Assembly (NCBI RefSeq): GCF_016756595.1
Contig: NZ_AP023257.1
Coordinates: 5,534,001-5,598,000 of the forward strand
Origin: Mesorhizobium sp. L-2-11
GTDB taxonomy: Bacteria > Pseudomonadota > Alphaproteobacteria > Rhizobiales > Rhizobiaceae
Direction: 5' to 3'
DNA: 64,000 nucleotides
Position 1 is the first letter of the stretch; every line of letters begins with the position of its first letter. Of this stretch, positions 34,131 through 43,160 are shown one piece after another. Position numbers and translations under genes: made by a program. The notes under the pieces are model-generated. The model did no database searches, had not been told where the DNA came from, and was given only the letters and a program-made list of their open reading frames with translations.

Positions 34131-35264
34131 TCAGCCTTTTGCCGTGCGCTTGGTCTTCTTCGGATCATCGAACGGAAGCGGCTCAGCCGTCGCGCTGATG
34201 GCGCCGCTCTGGTTGCGGATCTCGAGCCTGGTGCCCTGGACCGCGCAGTCGACGTCGAGCCGGGCAATGCCCATCGATTTCTTGACCAGCGGCGAATACA
34301 TGGCGCAGGTCACCACGCCGACCTTTTTGCCGTCGCGATAGACCGGCGCGCCCTCGTCGGCCGGCTCCTTGCCTTCGAGCAGCACGCCGAAGATCTTGAA
34401 GCGTTCCTTGCCCTGGAGGCGGTAGTGCTCCTCGGCGCCGCGAAAGCCTGTCTTGCCGGGGCTGACGGTAAAATCGAGGCCGAGTTCCCACAGCGTGTCG
34501 CCGGGGCCTTCGTTCTCGAACGGATATTTTTGGGAATTGTCGTAGGGGTAGAACAACAGATAGCTCTCGACGCGCAGCATATCGAGCGTGGTGAACCGGC
34601 ACGGGATGATGCCGGCGCTCTTGCCCTCGTCGAGGATGGTGTCCCAGATCGTGCCGGCATCCTGGCCACGGCAGAAGATCTCGTAGCCGCGTTCGCCGGT
34701 GTAGCCGGTGCGCGAGATCATCACCGGAAAACCGAACAGCCGGGTCTGCATGTGATGGAAATAGGCGAGGTCGCGTATGCCAGACACATGCTTTGCCAGG
34801 TAGTCGACGGCGATCGGTCCCTGCAGCGAAAGGTCGTGCAGATTGTCGTCGAAGCGCAGCGACACATCGCGGCCCATGGCGGCGCGCTGCAACTCCTCAT
34901 GGCCGGTGCCCGAACCATGCACGACCATCCAGGCATTCGGGCCGGTGCGGTAGAGGATGCAGTCGTCGGTGAATTTTCCCGCCTCGTTGAGCATGCAGGC
35001 ATAGGCCGACTTGCCGGGATAGATCTTTTCCACGTCGCGCGTCGTCGCCAGGTCGATCAGATGCGAGGCATGCGGCCCGGTGATGTGGACCTTTTTCAGG
35101 CCCGACACATCCATCAGCCCGGCTTTGGTGCGGATGGCGATATACTCTTCGTCGGCGTCCTTGTCGTAGCTCCAGGCGGTGCCCATCCCGCTCCAGTCTT
35201 CGAGCTTCGAACCGAGCGCACGATGGCGATCCGCCAAGGTCGAAAATCTCCAGGATGCGGTCAT
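34131..35264 (-). CDS. dmmD: GcvT-like aminomethyltransferase partner of dimethylamine monooxygenase
   Basis: A 377-residue T-protein-like tetrahydrofolate-binding protein. Signatures: AGLMDVSGLKKVHITGP, LQGPIAVDYLAKHVSG, SRTGYTGERGYEIFC, DMLRVESYLLF and the C-terminal barrel with GVVTCAMYSPLVKKSMG. The ATG at 35264 has GAGGAGA before it. In this operon it may accept the methyl carbon removed from dimethylamine onto tetrahydrofolate instead of letting formaldehyde go free. First gene of the dmm operon, divergent from the Amt-type gene across a 145-base control region. The domain is certain; the dmmD name is by synteny. Confidence 0.83.
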   Translation of the reverse strand: MTASWRFSTLADRHRALGSKLEDWSGMGTAWSYDKDADEEYIAIRTKAGLMDVSGLKKVHITGPHASHLIDLATTRDVEKIYPGKSAYACMLNEAGKFTDDCILYRTGPNAWMVVHGSGTGHEELQRAAMGRDVSLRFDDNLHDLSLQGPIAVDYLAKHVSGIRDLAYFHHMQTRLFGFPVMISRTGYTGERGYEIFCRGQDAGTIWDTILDEGKSAGIIPCRFTTLDMLRVESYLLFYPYDNSQKYPFENEGPGDTLWELGLDFTVSPGKTGFRGAEEHYRLQGKERFKIFGVLLEGKEPADEGAPVYRDGKKVGVVTCAMYSPLVKKSMGIARLDVDCAVQGTRLEIRNQSGAISATAEPLPFDDPKKTKRTAKG

Positions 35265-35409
35265 GGACTTGCTTCTCCTCACAAGATTGCCGGCGTTCGC
35301 CGCTCACGGTCCGCGCCATATTGACTCAAAACTCCAAAAGCGCGCAATACTAAGATGCAAAAAGTTTTACTGAGAGGCAAGGAACGCAACTGAACGGAGG
35401 GGACCTGCA
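35265..35409. promoter_or_regulatory. Divergent control region dmm operon / amt-mgs operon
   Basis: 145 bases. On the plus strand TTGACT at 35321-35326 and AATACT at 35346-35351 (19-base spacing) form a fair promoter for the Amt gene, whose SD GGAGGGG lies just before ATG 35410. No clear operator palindrome was seen. Confidence 0.4.
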
Positions 35410-36807
35410 ATGGAAGGGAATCTCAACGCTCTAACGACCATTTTCACGGAGTTCTATTACTGGGTGACCATCGTCATGATGTTCCTGATCCATGTCGGGT
35501 TCTGCATGTACGAGGTCGGCGTGTCGCGTCGGCGCAATCATCTGAAAACGCTGATGAAGAACGCGATGGCGATTCCGCTCGTCACGATCACCTTCTATTT
35601 TTTCGGCTGGTGGATCTATTTCGGCTTCCCCAATGGGCCGGGCATCGCCGGCGGACTTGTCACCGCACCATTTGCCGAACCATGGAATCCGCTGATGGGC
35701 ACCCATCTCTCCGGTGTCAATCCAGGCGAGACGGGGGTCACGCCCACCGACGCCGCGCTGTGGCATCGCCTCAACGGCGTGTTCTGGGGCGCCTTTCTGC
35801 TGTTTTCCATCACGACGGCGTCGATCATCTCGGGCTCAATCATAGAGCGCGCGCGCTCTGGCGCGTTCTGGATCGTCGCGGTGCTGATCGGCTCGGTCCT
35901 GTGGATCCTCGACGCGTCCTGGGGCTGGCATCCGCAAGGCTGGATGGTGAAACTCTGGGGCTATCATGATGCCTATGCTTCGGGGGTCGTGCACGCGATC
36001 GCGGGCGGAGCGGCGCTCGCCTTTCTCATCGTGCTCGGTCCGCGTATCGGCAAGTTCAAGCCCGACGGCACGCCACGCGACATCCCGCCCCACAATGTCT
36101 GGCTGGTCACGATCGGCCTGTTCCTGATCTTCACCGGTTTCTGGGGCTTTTATGCCGCGTGCAACATTCCGCTGATCAGCCCGGCCACGATTGCCGGCCA
36201 GATCACCGGCGAAACCTGGACGGCGACCAATATCTATCTCGCGCCGACCACGCTCTCGGCGATCACCTTCAACTTCCTGATGTCGCTGTCGGGCGGTATG
36301 CTGGCCGGCTACATCGTCTCGAAAGGCGACCCTTTCTGGACGTTCTCTATGGGGCTTTGCGGCATCATCTCGGCGTCTGCCGGCAATGACCTCTATCACC
36401 CGATCCAGGCGATGCTGATCGGCGCGATCGTCCCGAGCATCTGCTACAAGCTGCACTATTTCGTCGAGCGCCGCTTCAAGATCGATGATGCGGTCGGCGC
36501 CGTTGCGGTGCACGGTTATGGCGGCTTCCTCGGCGTCGTGGTGGCGGGCTTCATGCTGTGGGGACAGCCGTCCTCGCCCTATGAAGGCTTCGCGCACATC
36601 AATCCGCTCGGCAATTTCGCTGGTGCGGTGCTGATGTTCGTGCTCGGCTTCGTCCCGACCTTCGTCGTCTGCAAGATCCTTAACAGCATGAACCTCCTGC
36701 GCGTACCAAAGAAGGTCGAACTCGAGGGCGTCGACTTTGCCCTCAACCATGCGTTCGAGGCGTCGGTCCGTGAACTGGGAACCGCCGAAAAGGCCATGAT
36801 CAAATAG
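35410..36807 (+). CDS. Amt/MEP-family ammonium (methylammonium) channel
   Basis: A 465-residue membrane protein with about eleven hydrophobic segments. The conserved pore histidines are in SGVVHAIAGGAAL and VAVHGYGGFLGVV, and the aromatic gate regions are visible (GFWGFYAACN; WGWHPQGW). It is longer than E. coli AmtB (406 residues) because of longer loops and N-terminus. Its place directly ahead of the N-methylglutamate genes suggests it handles ammonium released in the pathway or takes up methylammonium, a known alternative substrate. SD is strong. No GlnK gene is beside it, unlike the classic glnK-amtB pair. Confidence 0.9.
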   Translation: MEGNLNALTTIFTEFYYWVTIVMMFLIHVGFCMYEVGVSRRRNHLKTLMKNAMAIPLVTITFYFFGWWIYFGFPNGPGIAGGLVTAPFAEPWNPLMGTHLSGVNPGETGVTPTDAALWHRLNGVFWGAFLLFSITTASIISGSIIERARSGAFWIVAVLIGSVLWILDASWGWHPQGWMVKLWGYHDAYASGVVHAIAGGAALAFLIVLGPRIGKFKPDGTPRDIPPHNVWLVTIGLFLIFTGFWGFYAACNIPLISPATIAGQITGETWTATNIYLAPTTLSAITFNFLMSLSGGMLAGYIVSKGDPFWTFSMGLCGIISASAGNDLYHPIQAMLIGAIVPSICYKLHYFVERRFKIDDAVGAVAVHGYGGFLGVVVAGFMLWGQPSSPYEGFAHINPLGNFAGAVLMFVLGFVPTFVVCKILNSMNLLRVPKKVELEGVDFALNHAFEASVRELGTAEKAMIK

Positions 36808-36844
36808 TCAACCGACAACTAGTCAACCGACAGGGAGAACCGCA

Positions 36845-37063
36845 ATGTCGACCAATGGAATGGAAAGCTGGGCCGTCGACCTCAAGGACATCGGCGCGAT
36901 CTACCCGTTTCAGGGTTCTGAAGTGGTGATGGTGATCGTCGGCCTCGTCTTCTGGATCGGGTGGCACGTCCTCCAGACGCGCCACGAGAACGCTGAGATC
37001 GAGGCCGATATGACGGCGGATCGCACCGGAGAGGAGACGAGAAAAGCGATCGACCGCCATTAG
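36845..37063 (+). CDS. Small single-span membrane protein, function unknown
   Basis: A 72-residue protein with a soluble N-terminus, one membrane span (VVMVIVGLVFWIGWHVL, about 28-44) and a charged C-terminal tail rich in Glu/Arg/Asp. Good SD (GGGAGAA) before the ATG, 37 bases after the Amt gene and 133 before mgsA, all on one strand. I do not recognise its family. It could be an accessory subunit of the Amt-like channel or a small modulator. It is real by spacing, codon use and SD rather than by homology. Confidence 0.7.
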   Translation: MSTNGMESWAVDLKDIGAIYPFQGSEVVMVIVGLVFWIGWHVLQTRHENAEIEADMTADRTGEETRKAIDRH

Positions 37064-37196
37064 TCCGGAATAAGGTCGTCTGGCGTCTCAAATTGCGCCG
37101 GACGACTTGTCCATGATGAAAAAAACTTTCATATGAGTTGAATTCTATTTCTGAAGCTGGTAGCACCGAAATCATACGTCACCGCGGGAGCCTGAC

Positions 37197-38093
37197 ATGT
37201 GCGGAATCGTCGGATTGTTTTTGAAGGACAAGTCGCTCGAGCCCCAGCTCGGCTCGATGCTTTCGCAGATGCTGATCTCGCTCAGCGATCGCGGTCCCGA
37301 CAGCGCCGGCATAGCCATCTACGGCACGCCGTCCGGCAACGAGGCCAAGATCACCATGCAGTCGGCAAAGCCGGAGCGCGACTTCCGCGATCTCGACGCC
37401 GAACTGGCCAAGGCGATCGGAGCCCGGGTCGGCATTGCGGTGAAATCGACGCATGCCGTGGTCAGGACCGCGCCCGCCAAGATCGATGAAGCGCGCGAGG
37501 CGATCCAGGCACTGCGCCCCGACATCCGCGTCATGGGCGCCGGTGACGTCGTCGAGATCTACAAGGAAGTCGGCTTGCCCGAAACGGTGGTCGATCGCTT
37601 CGACGTGCGCAGCATGACCGGCACGCACGGCATCGGCCATACCCGCATGGCGACGGAATCGGCAGTGACGACGATGGGCGCGCATCCGTTCTCGACCGGC
37701 GCCGACCAGTGCCTGGTGCATAATGGCTCGCTTTCCAATCACAACAATGTCCGCCGCGAGCTGATCCGGGAAGGCATGAAATTCGAGACCGAGAACGACA
37801 CTGAAGTCGCGGCCGCCTATCTCTCCTCGCAGATGGCGCATGGCAAGAATCTCGGCGAGGCGCTGGAAGGCACGCTGAGCGACCTCGACGGCTTTTTCAC
37901 CTTCGTCGTCGGCACCAAGAACGGCTTCGGCGTGGTTCGCGATCCGATCGCCTGCAAGCCTGCCGTCATGGCCGAGACCGACCAATATGTCGCCTTCGGC
38001 TCGGAGTATCGTGCGCTGACCAAACTGCCCGGCATCGACAATGCGAGGGTCTGGGAACCCGAGCCTGCAACCGTCTATTTCTGGGAGCATTGA
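37197..38093 (+). CDS. mgsA: N-methylglutamate synthase subunit A (class II glutamine amidotransferase domain; GlxB-like)
   Basis: A 298-residue stand-alone glutaminase domain. The N-terminal Cys nucleophile follows the start Met (MCGIVGLFLKD), with LSDRGPDSAGIA, TRMATESAVT, HNGSLSNHNNVRREL and NDTEVAAAYL as in GltB/PurF amidotransferases. In the N-methylglutamate pathway this subunit with MgsB and MgsC moves the methylamine of gamma-glutamylmethylamide to form N-methylglutamate. Rhizobial homologues are also named GlxB. It is followed within 4 bases by mgsB. The operon mgsABC-gmaS-mgdABCD runs to 46985. Confidence 0.92.
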   Translation: MCGIVGLFLKDKSLEPQLGSMLSQMLISLSDRGPDSAGIAIYGTPSGNEAKITMQSAKPERDFRDLDAELAKAIGARVGIAVKSTHAVVRTAPAKIDEAREAIQALRPDIRVMGAGDVVEIYKEVGLPETVVDRFDVRSMTGTHGIGHTRMATESAVTTMGAHPFSTGADQCLVHNGSLSNHNNVRRELIREGMKFETENDTEVAAAYLSSQMAHGKNLGEALEGTLSDLDGFFTFVVGTKNGFGVVRDPIACKPAVMAETDQYVAFGSEYRALTKLPGIDNARVWEPEPATVYFWEH

Positions 38094-38097
38094 GTTC

Positions 38098-38829
38098 ATG
38101 CCGGCAATCAACGTCTCCAAGGCACTCGACCAGAGCCAGGCATCCAGGGTGTTCGACCTGGCCGAGATGCCGCTGCGCGAGCTCAACCAGGCGCTTCACG
38201 ATTTGACCCCCGGTTCGAACCAGACCGCCTGGGAAGTGCTCAATCCGAAAGGCAGCCATTCGGTCGCCGTCGGCGTCGACCAGCCGGTCACCATCGATGT
38301 CCGCGGCAGCGTCGGCTATTATTGCGGCGGCATGAACGATGGCAGCAGTATTACCGTGCATGGCTCGGCCGGACCGGGCGTCGGCGAAAACATGATGTCG
38401 GGCACGATAACGGTCAAAGGCGACGCCAGCCAATATGCCGGCGCCACCGGCAGGGGCGGGCTGCTGGTCATCGAAGGCAATGCGTCGTCGCGCTGCGGCA
38501 TTTCGATGAAGGGCATCGACATCGTCGTACACGGCAATATCGGCCACATGTCGGCCTTCATGGCGCAGTCCGGCAATCTGGTGGTGCTGGGCGATGCCGG
38601 CGATGCGCTCGGCGATTCCATCTACGAGGCGCGGCTGTTCGTGCGCGGCAAGGTTGAAAGCCTCGGCGCCGATTGCATCGCCAAGGAGATGCGGCCCGAG
38701 CACCTGGAGTTGCTGCAGGGCCTGCTCGACCGCGCCGGGGTGACCGGCGTCAAAGCGGCGGAGTTCAAGCGCTACGGCTCGGCGCGCACCCTCTACAATT
38801 TCAACATCGACAACGCCGACGCGTATTGA
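38098..38829 (+). CDS. mgsB: N-methylglutamate synthase subunit B (GXGXG beta-helix domain; GlxC-like)
   Basis: A 243-residue protein equal to the C-terminal right-handed beta-helix of glutamate synthase. Repeating Gly turns are visible: GSVGYYCGGMNDGSSITV, GPGVGENMMSGTITV, GATGRGGLLVIEG, MKGIDIVVHG and MAQSGNLVVLG. The start ATG at 38098 lies 4 bases after the mgsA stop; a longer frame back into mgsA is not credible. It forms a structural part of N-methylglutamate synthase and is followed after 6 bases by mgsC. Confidence 0.92.
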   Translation: MPAINVSKALDQSQASRVFDLAEMPLRELNQALHDLTPGSNQTAWEVLNPKGSHSVAVGVDQPVTIDVRGSVGYYCGGMNDGSSITVHGSAGPGVGENMMSGTITVKGDASQYAGATGRGGLLVIEGNASSRCGISMKGIDIVVHGNIGHMSAFMAQSGNLVVLGDAGDALGDSIYEARLFVRGKVESLGADCIAKEMRPEHLELLQGLLDRAGVTGVKAAEFKRYGSARTLYNFNIDNADAY

Positions 38830-38835
38830 GGCTCA

Positions 38836-40164
38836 ATGACCTATCGCAACCCGCCGACGACGCCGCGCAAATCCGCGACCTTCGACGACTATACGCTCTC
38901 CGAGATCCGCCGCGCGGCGGCGACCGGCATCTATGACATCCGCGGCGCCGGCGCCAAGCGCAAGCTGCCGCATTTCGACGACCTGCTGTTCCTCGGCGCC
39001 TCAATCTCGCGCTATCCGCTGGAAGGCTATCGCGAGCGCTGCGACACCAGCGTGGTGCTGGGTTCGCGCCATGCGAAAAAGCCGATCGAGCTGAAAATTC
39101 CGATCACCATCGCCGGCATGAGTTTTGGCTCGCTGTCCGGTCCAGCCAAGGAAGCGCTCGGCCGCGGTGCGACGCTGTCCGGCACCTCGACGACCACCGG
39201 CGACGGCGGCATGACCGAGGAAGAGCGCGGCCACTCGCAGACGCTGGTCTATCAATATCTGCCGTCGCGCTACGGCATGAACCCGCGCGATTTGCGCCGG
39301 GCCGATGCGATCGAGATCGTCGTCGGCCAGGGGGCCAAGCCCGGCGGCGGCGGCATGCTGCTTGGCCAGAAGATTTCGGACCGGGTCGCCGAAATGCGGA
39401 CGCTGCCGAAGGGCATCGACCAGCGCTCGGCCTCGCGCCATCCCGACTGGACCGGGCCGGACGATCTCGAGATCAAGATCCTGGAGCTGCGCGAAATCAC
39501 CGACTGGGAAAAGCCGATCTACGTCAAGGTCGGCGGCGCGCGGCCCTATTACGACACAGCACTTGCGGTGAAATCAGGCGCAGATGTCGTCGTGATCGAC
39601 GGCATGCAGGGCGGCACCGCCGCAACCCAGGAAGTGTTCATCGAAAATGTCGGCCAGCCGACGCTTGCCTGCATCCGGCCGGCGGTGCAGGCGCTGCAGG
39701 ATCTCGGCATGCATCGCAAGGTGCAGCTGATCGTCTCCGGCGGCATCCGCAACGGCGCCGATGTCGCCAAGGCGCTGGCGCTCGGCGTCGACGCGGTGTC
39801 GATCGGCACCGCCGCACTTGTCGCGCTCGGCGACAACGATCCGCGCTGGGAAGCGGAATACAACGAGCTCGGCACCACCGCCGGCGCCTATGATGATTGG
39901 CACGAGGGACGCGACCCGGCCGGCATCACCACGCAGGACCCCGAACTAATGAAACGGGTCGATCCGATAGCGGCCGGCCGACGGCTGGCGAATTATCTCA
40001 AGGTGATGACCCTGGAGGCGCAGACGATTGCCCGTGCCTGCGGCAAGAACAGCCTGCATAATCTCGAGCCCGAGGATCTCGTCGCGCTCACGATCGAAGC
40101 CGCCGCCATGGCCGGCGTGCCGCTGGCCGGCACCAACTGGATACCGGGGAAGAACGGCTTCTGA
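38836..40164 (+). CDS. mgsC: N-methylglutamate synthase subunit C (FMN-binding glutamate-synthase domain; GlxD-like)
   Basis: A 442-residue protein corresponding to the central FMN/iron-sulfur TIM-barrel domain of glutamate synthase. Motifs: ITIAGMSFGSLSGPAKEAL, STTTGDGGM, EIVVGQGAKPGGGGMLLG, YVKVGGARPYYDTALAVK, VVIDGMQGGTAATQE and VSGGIRNGADVAKALALG. Together with MgsA and MgsB it makes N-methylglutamate from gamma-glutamylmethylamide or methylamine and 2-oxoglutarate. Followed by gmaS after 37 bases. Confidence 0.93.
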   Translation: MTYRNPPTTPRKSATFDDYTLSEIRRAAATGIYDIRGAGAKRKLPHFDDLLFLGASISRYPLEGYRERCDTSVVLGSRHAKKPIELKIPITIAGMSFGSLSGPAKEALGRGATLSGTSTTTGDGGMTEEERGHSQTLVYQYLPSRYGMNPRDLRRADAIEIVVGQGAKPGGGGMLLGQKISDRVAEMRTLPKGIDQRSASRHPDWTGPDDLEIKILELREITDWEKPIYVKVGGARPYYDTALAVKSGADVVVIDGMQGGTAATQEVFIENVGQPTLACIRPAVQALQDLGMHRKVQLIVSGGIRNGADVAKALALGVDAVSIGTAALVALGDNDPRWEAEYNELGTTAGAYDDWHEGRDPAGITTQDPELMKRVDPIAAGRRLANYLKVMTLEAQTIARACGKNSLHNLEPEDLVALTIEAAAMAGVPLAGTNWIPGKNGF

Positions 40165-40201
40165 TACCAAACTACCAAATACCAATAAGCGAGGAACTAT
40201 A

Positions 40202-41509
40202 ATGGGGAACGATCTCGCCGCCTTCGCCAAAGGGAACGGCGTCAAATATTTCATGATTTCCTACACCGATCTGTTCGGTGGGCAGCGCGCCAAGCTGGTG
40301 CCGGCGCAAGCCATTGCCGATATGCAGAAGGACGGTGCCGGCTTTGCCGGCTTTGCCACCTGGCTCGACCTGACGCCGGCGCATCCAGACATGCTGGCGG
40401 TGCCGGATCCGGATTCGGTCATCCAGCTGCCGTGGAAGCCGGAAGTCGCCTGGATTGCTGCCAATTGCGTGATGGACGAAAAATCGGTCGAGCAGGCGCC
40501 GCGCAACACGCTGAGGCGGCTGATTGCCGAGGCGGCGGGCGACGGCATGCGTGTCAAGACCGGCGTCGAGGCCGAGTTCTTCCTGATCTCGCCGGACGGC
40601 AAGACGATTTCCGACGAATACGACACGGCGTCGAAGCCCTGCTACGACCAGCAGGCGGTGATGCGGCGCTACGATGTCATCGCCGAGATCTGCGACCACA
40701 TGCTGGCGCTCGGCTGGGGCGCCTACCAGAACGACCATGAGGACGCCAACGGCCAGTTCGAGATGAACTGGGCTTTCGACGATGCGCTGGCGACCGCCGA
40801 CAAGCATTCCTTCTTCAAGTTCATGGTGAGGTCCGTTGCCGAAAAGCACGGCCTGCGCGCCACCTTCATGCCAAAACCATTCCCCGGCCTGACCGGCAAT
40901 GGCTGCCACGCCCACATCTCGGTGTGGGACAGGGACGGCAAGACCAATGTCTTTGCCGACAACGCCATGGAACTCGGCCTGTCGGCGAAGGGCAGGAATT
41001 TTCTCGGCGGCATCATGAAGCATGCCTCGGCACTTGCCGCGATCACCAACCCGACGGTCAATTCCTACAAGCGCATCAATGCGCCGCGCACCATTTCGGG
41101 CGCCACGTGGGCGCCAAACTCGGTGACCTGGACCGGCAACAACCGCACCCATATGGTGCGCGTGCCCGGCCCCGGCCGCTTCGAGCTGCGCCTGCCCGAC
41201 GGCGCCGCAAACCCTTATCTGCTGCAGGCGGTCATCATCGCCGCCGGCCTCGACGGCATCCGCTCGAAGGCCGATCCGGGCAAGCGCTACGACATCGACA
41301 TGTACCAGTTCGGCCATACGGTGGAGGGCGCACCGAAACTGCCGCTCAACCTGCTCGACGCATTGCGCGCGTTCGACGACGACAAATCGCTCAAGGCGGC
41401 CATGGGTGAGGAATTCTCGTCGGCTTATCTAAAGCTCAAGCGCCAGGAATGGGATTCCTACGCTTCCCACTTCACCCAGTGGGAGCGCGACCACACGCTG
41501 GATATCTAG
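40202..41509 (+). CDS. gmaS: Gamma-glutamylmethylamide synthetase (glutamine synthetase-like)
   Basis: A 435-residue glutamine-synthetase-fold ligase: ATP, glutamate and methylamine give gamma-glutamylmethylamide. Motifs: MISYTDLFGGQRAKLV near the N-terminus, GVEAEFFLISPDG (metal-binding Glu), EDANGQFEMNWAFDDAL, NGCHAHISVWDRDG and NNRTHMVRVPGPGRFELRLP. The size and the LFGGQRAK motif fit GmaS rather than GlnA. ATG at 40202 with GAGGAAC ahead. Being inside the mgs-mgd operon is strong support for the name. It takes the methylamine made by Dmm. Confidence 0.93.
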   Translation: MGNDLAAFAKGNGVKYFMISYTDLFGGQRAKLVPAQAIADMQKDGAGFAGFATWLDLTPAHPDMLAVPDPDSVIQLPWKPEVAWIAANCVMDEKSVEQAPRNTLRRLIAEAAGDGMRVKTGVEAEFFLISPDGKTISDEYDTASKPCYDQQAVMRRYDVIAEICDHMLALGWGAYQNDHEDANGQFEMNWAFDDALATADKHSFFKFMVRSVAEKHGLRATFMPKPFPGLTGNGCHAHISVWDRDGKTNVFADNAMELGLSAKGRNFLGGIMKHASALAAITNPTVNSYKRINAPRTISGATWAPNSVTWTGNNRTHMVRVPGPGRFELRLPDGAANPYLLQAVIIAAGLDGIRSKADPGKRYDIDMYQFGHTVEGAPKLPLNLLDALRAFDDDKSLKAAMGEEFSSAYLKLKRQEWDSYASHFTQWERDHTLDI

Positions 41510-41594
41510 AGACCGAAAAGTGTGAAGCGGTTTCGGATGTTTCCGATGCGTCAGGAAAAGTCCAGCGTGGCGCCAGCGACCTCGGAATAGAGTT

Positions 41595-42848
41595 ATGAAA
41601 TACTCGATCTTCTCCCTCGCCCGCGCCGCATTTTCCGGCCACAAGAATTGGCAGCGCACCTGGCGCGACGCCAGCCCGAAGGATCGCTACGACGTGGTGA
41701 TCATCGGTGGCGGCGGCCACGGCCTGGCGACGGCATGGTTCCTGGCCAGCGAGTACGGCATCAGGAAAGTCGCCGTGCTCGAAAAGGGCTGGATCGGCTC
41801 CGGCAATGCCGGCCGCAACACCACCATCATCCGCTCCAATTACGGGCTGCCCGGCAATACCGGCTTCTACGAACTATCGATGAAGCTGTGGGAGCGCATG
41901 GAGCAGGACCTCAACTACAACACGATGGTCAGCCAGCGCGGCGTCATCAATCTCTATCATTCCGACGCGCAGCGCGACGCCTATGCGCGGCGCGGCAACA
42001 CCATGCGCATCAACGGCATCGATGCCGAATTGCTCGACCTGGCGGCGGTCAAGAAGATGATGCCGTTCCTGAACTTCGATAATGCCCGCTTTCCCGTGCA
42101 AGGCGGCCTCTTGCAGCGGCGCGGCGGCACGGCGCGCCACGACGCGGTGGTCTGGGGCTATGCTCATGCGGCGAGCGCGCTCGGCGTCGACATCATCCAG
42201 AACTGCGAGGTGACCGGCTTTGTGCGCGATGCCAACGGCAAGGTGACCGGCGTCGAGACGACGCGCGGCACAATCGGCGCCGGCAAGGTCGGCATGGCCG
42301 TCGCCGGCAGTTCGTCGCGGGTCGCGGCGATGGCTGGCCTGCGGCTGCCGATCGAAAGCCATGTGCTGCAGGCCTTCGTTTCCGAGGCGATCAAGCCGCT
42401 GATCCCCAACGTCATGACCTTCGGCGCCGGCCACTTCTATGTCAGCCAGTCCGACAAGGGCGGACTGGTCTTCGGCGGCGACATAGACGGCTACAATTCC
42501 TATGCCCAGCGCGGCAACATGCCGGTGATGGAAGACGTCTGCGAGGGCGGCATGGCGCTGATGCCGATGATCGGTCGCGTGCGCCTCTTGCGCCAATGGG
42601 GCGGCATCATGGACATGTCGATGGACGGCTCGCCGATCATCGACAAGGCGCCGGTGGACGGGCTCTATCTCAATGCCGGCTGGTGCTATGGCGGCTTCAA
42701 GGCGACGCCCGGCTCCGGCCTTGTCTTTGCTCATCTTCTGGCCCGCGACGAACTGCACAAGGAGGCGGCAAGATTCCGACTCGACCGGTTCCGGCGGGGT
42801 GCTGTCATCGATGAAAAGGGCGTCGGCGCCCAACCGAACCTGCACTGA
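41595..42848 (+). CDS. mgdA: N-methylglutamate dehydrogenase subunit A (sarcosine oxidase beta/SoxB-like)
   Basis: A 417-residue FAD-dependent amine oxidase subunit. FAD motif DVVIIGGGGHGLATAW at about 34-49, then GWIGSGNAGRNTTIIRSNY, which includes the position for covalent flavin in the SoxB group, and near the C-terminus DGLYLNAGWCYGGFKATPG. In the N-methylglutamate pathway the four-subunit dehydrogenase oxidises N-methylglutamate to glutamate plus a one-carbon unit. Homologues are widely annotated as heterotetrameric sarcosine oxidase; the mgs-gmaS context favours N-methylglutamate. Followed by the delta subunit after 16 bases. Confidence 0.9.
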   Translation: MKYSIFSLARAAFSGHKNWQRTWRDASPKDRYDVVIIGGGGHGLATAWFLASEYGIRKVAVLEKGWIGSGNAGRNTTIIRSNYGLPGNTGFYELSMKLWERMEQDLNYNTMVSQRGVINLYHSDAQRDAYARRGNTMRINGIDAELLDLAAVKKMMPFLNFDNARFPVQGGLLQRRGGTARHDAVVWGYAHAASALGVDIIQNCEVTGFVRDANGKVTGVETTRGTIGAGKVGMAVAGSSSRVAAMAGLRLPIESHVLQAFVSEAIKPLIPNVMTFGAGHFYVSQSDKGGLVFGGDIDGYNSYAQRGNMPVMEDVCEGGMALMPMIGRVRLLRQWGGIMDMSMDGSPIIDKAPVDGLYLNAGWCYGGFKATPGSGLVFAHLLARDELHKEAARFRLDRFRRGAVIDEKGVGAQPNLH

Positions 42849-42864
42849 GGACGGTCCGAAAATC

Positions 42865-43140
42865 ATGCGCATTGTCTGTCCCTTCTGCGGCGAACGCGAA
42901 CTCGGCGAGTTCACCTGTCTCGGCGACGCCAAGCCGCTGCGGCCGGCAGCCGGCGCCTCGGATGACGAGGTGTTCGACTACGTCTATCTGCGCGACAACA
43001 TTGCCGGCGCGATGAGCGAACATTGGTACCATGGCGGCGGCTGCCGGGCCTGGCTGAAGATCACCCGCAACACGCTGACGCACGAGATTTCCGCCGTCGA
43101 GCCGGCGGCGGGCGTCGGGGCGAGGTCGGCTGCAAGATGA
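42865..43140 (+). CDS. mgdB: N-methylglutamate dehydrogenase subunit B (sarcosine oxidase delta/SoxD-like)
   Basis: A 91-residue zinc-binding subunit. ATG at 42865; an earlier in-frame extension runs through mgdA and is rejected. CPFCGER at the N-terminus gives the first Cys pair; EHWYHGGGCRAWLKITRNT is the conserved delta-subunit segment with His and Cys ligands. It is needed for assembly of the four-subunit enzyme. A RIME-like hairpin of about 180 bases separates it from the next subunit, unusual inside this normally compact operon. Confidence 0.92.
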   Translation: MRIVCPFCGERELGEFTCLGDAKPLRPAAGASDDEVFDYVYLRDNIAGAMSEHWYHGGGCRAWLKITRNTLTHEISAVEPAAGVGARSAAR

Positions 43141-43160
43141 ATTTTTCCGTCCAACTCAGC

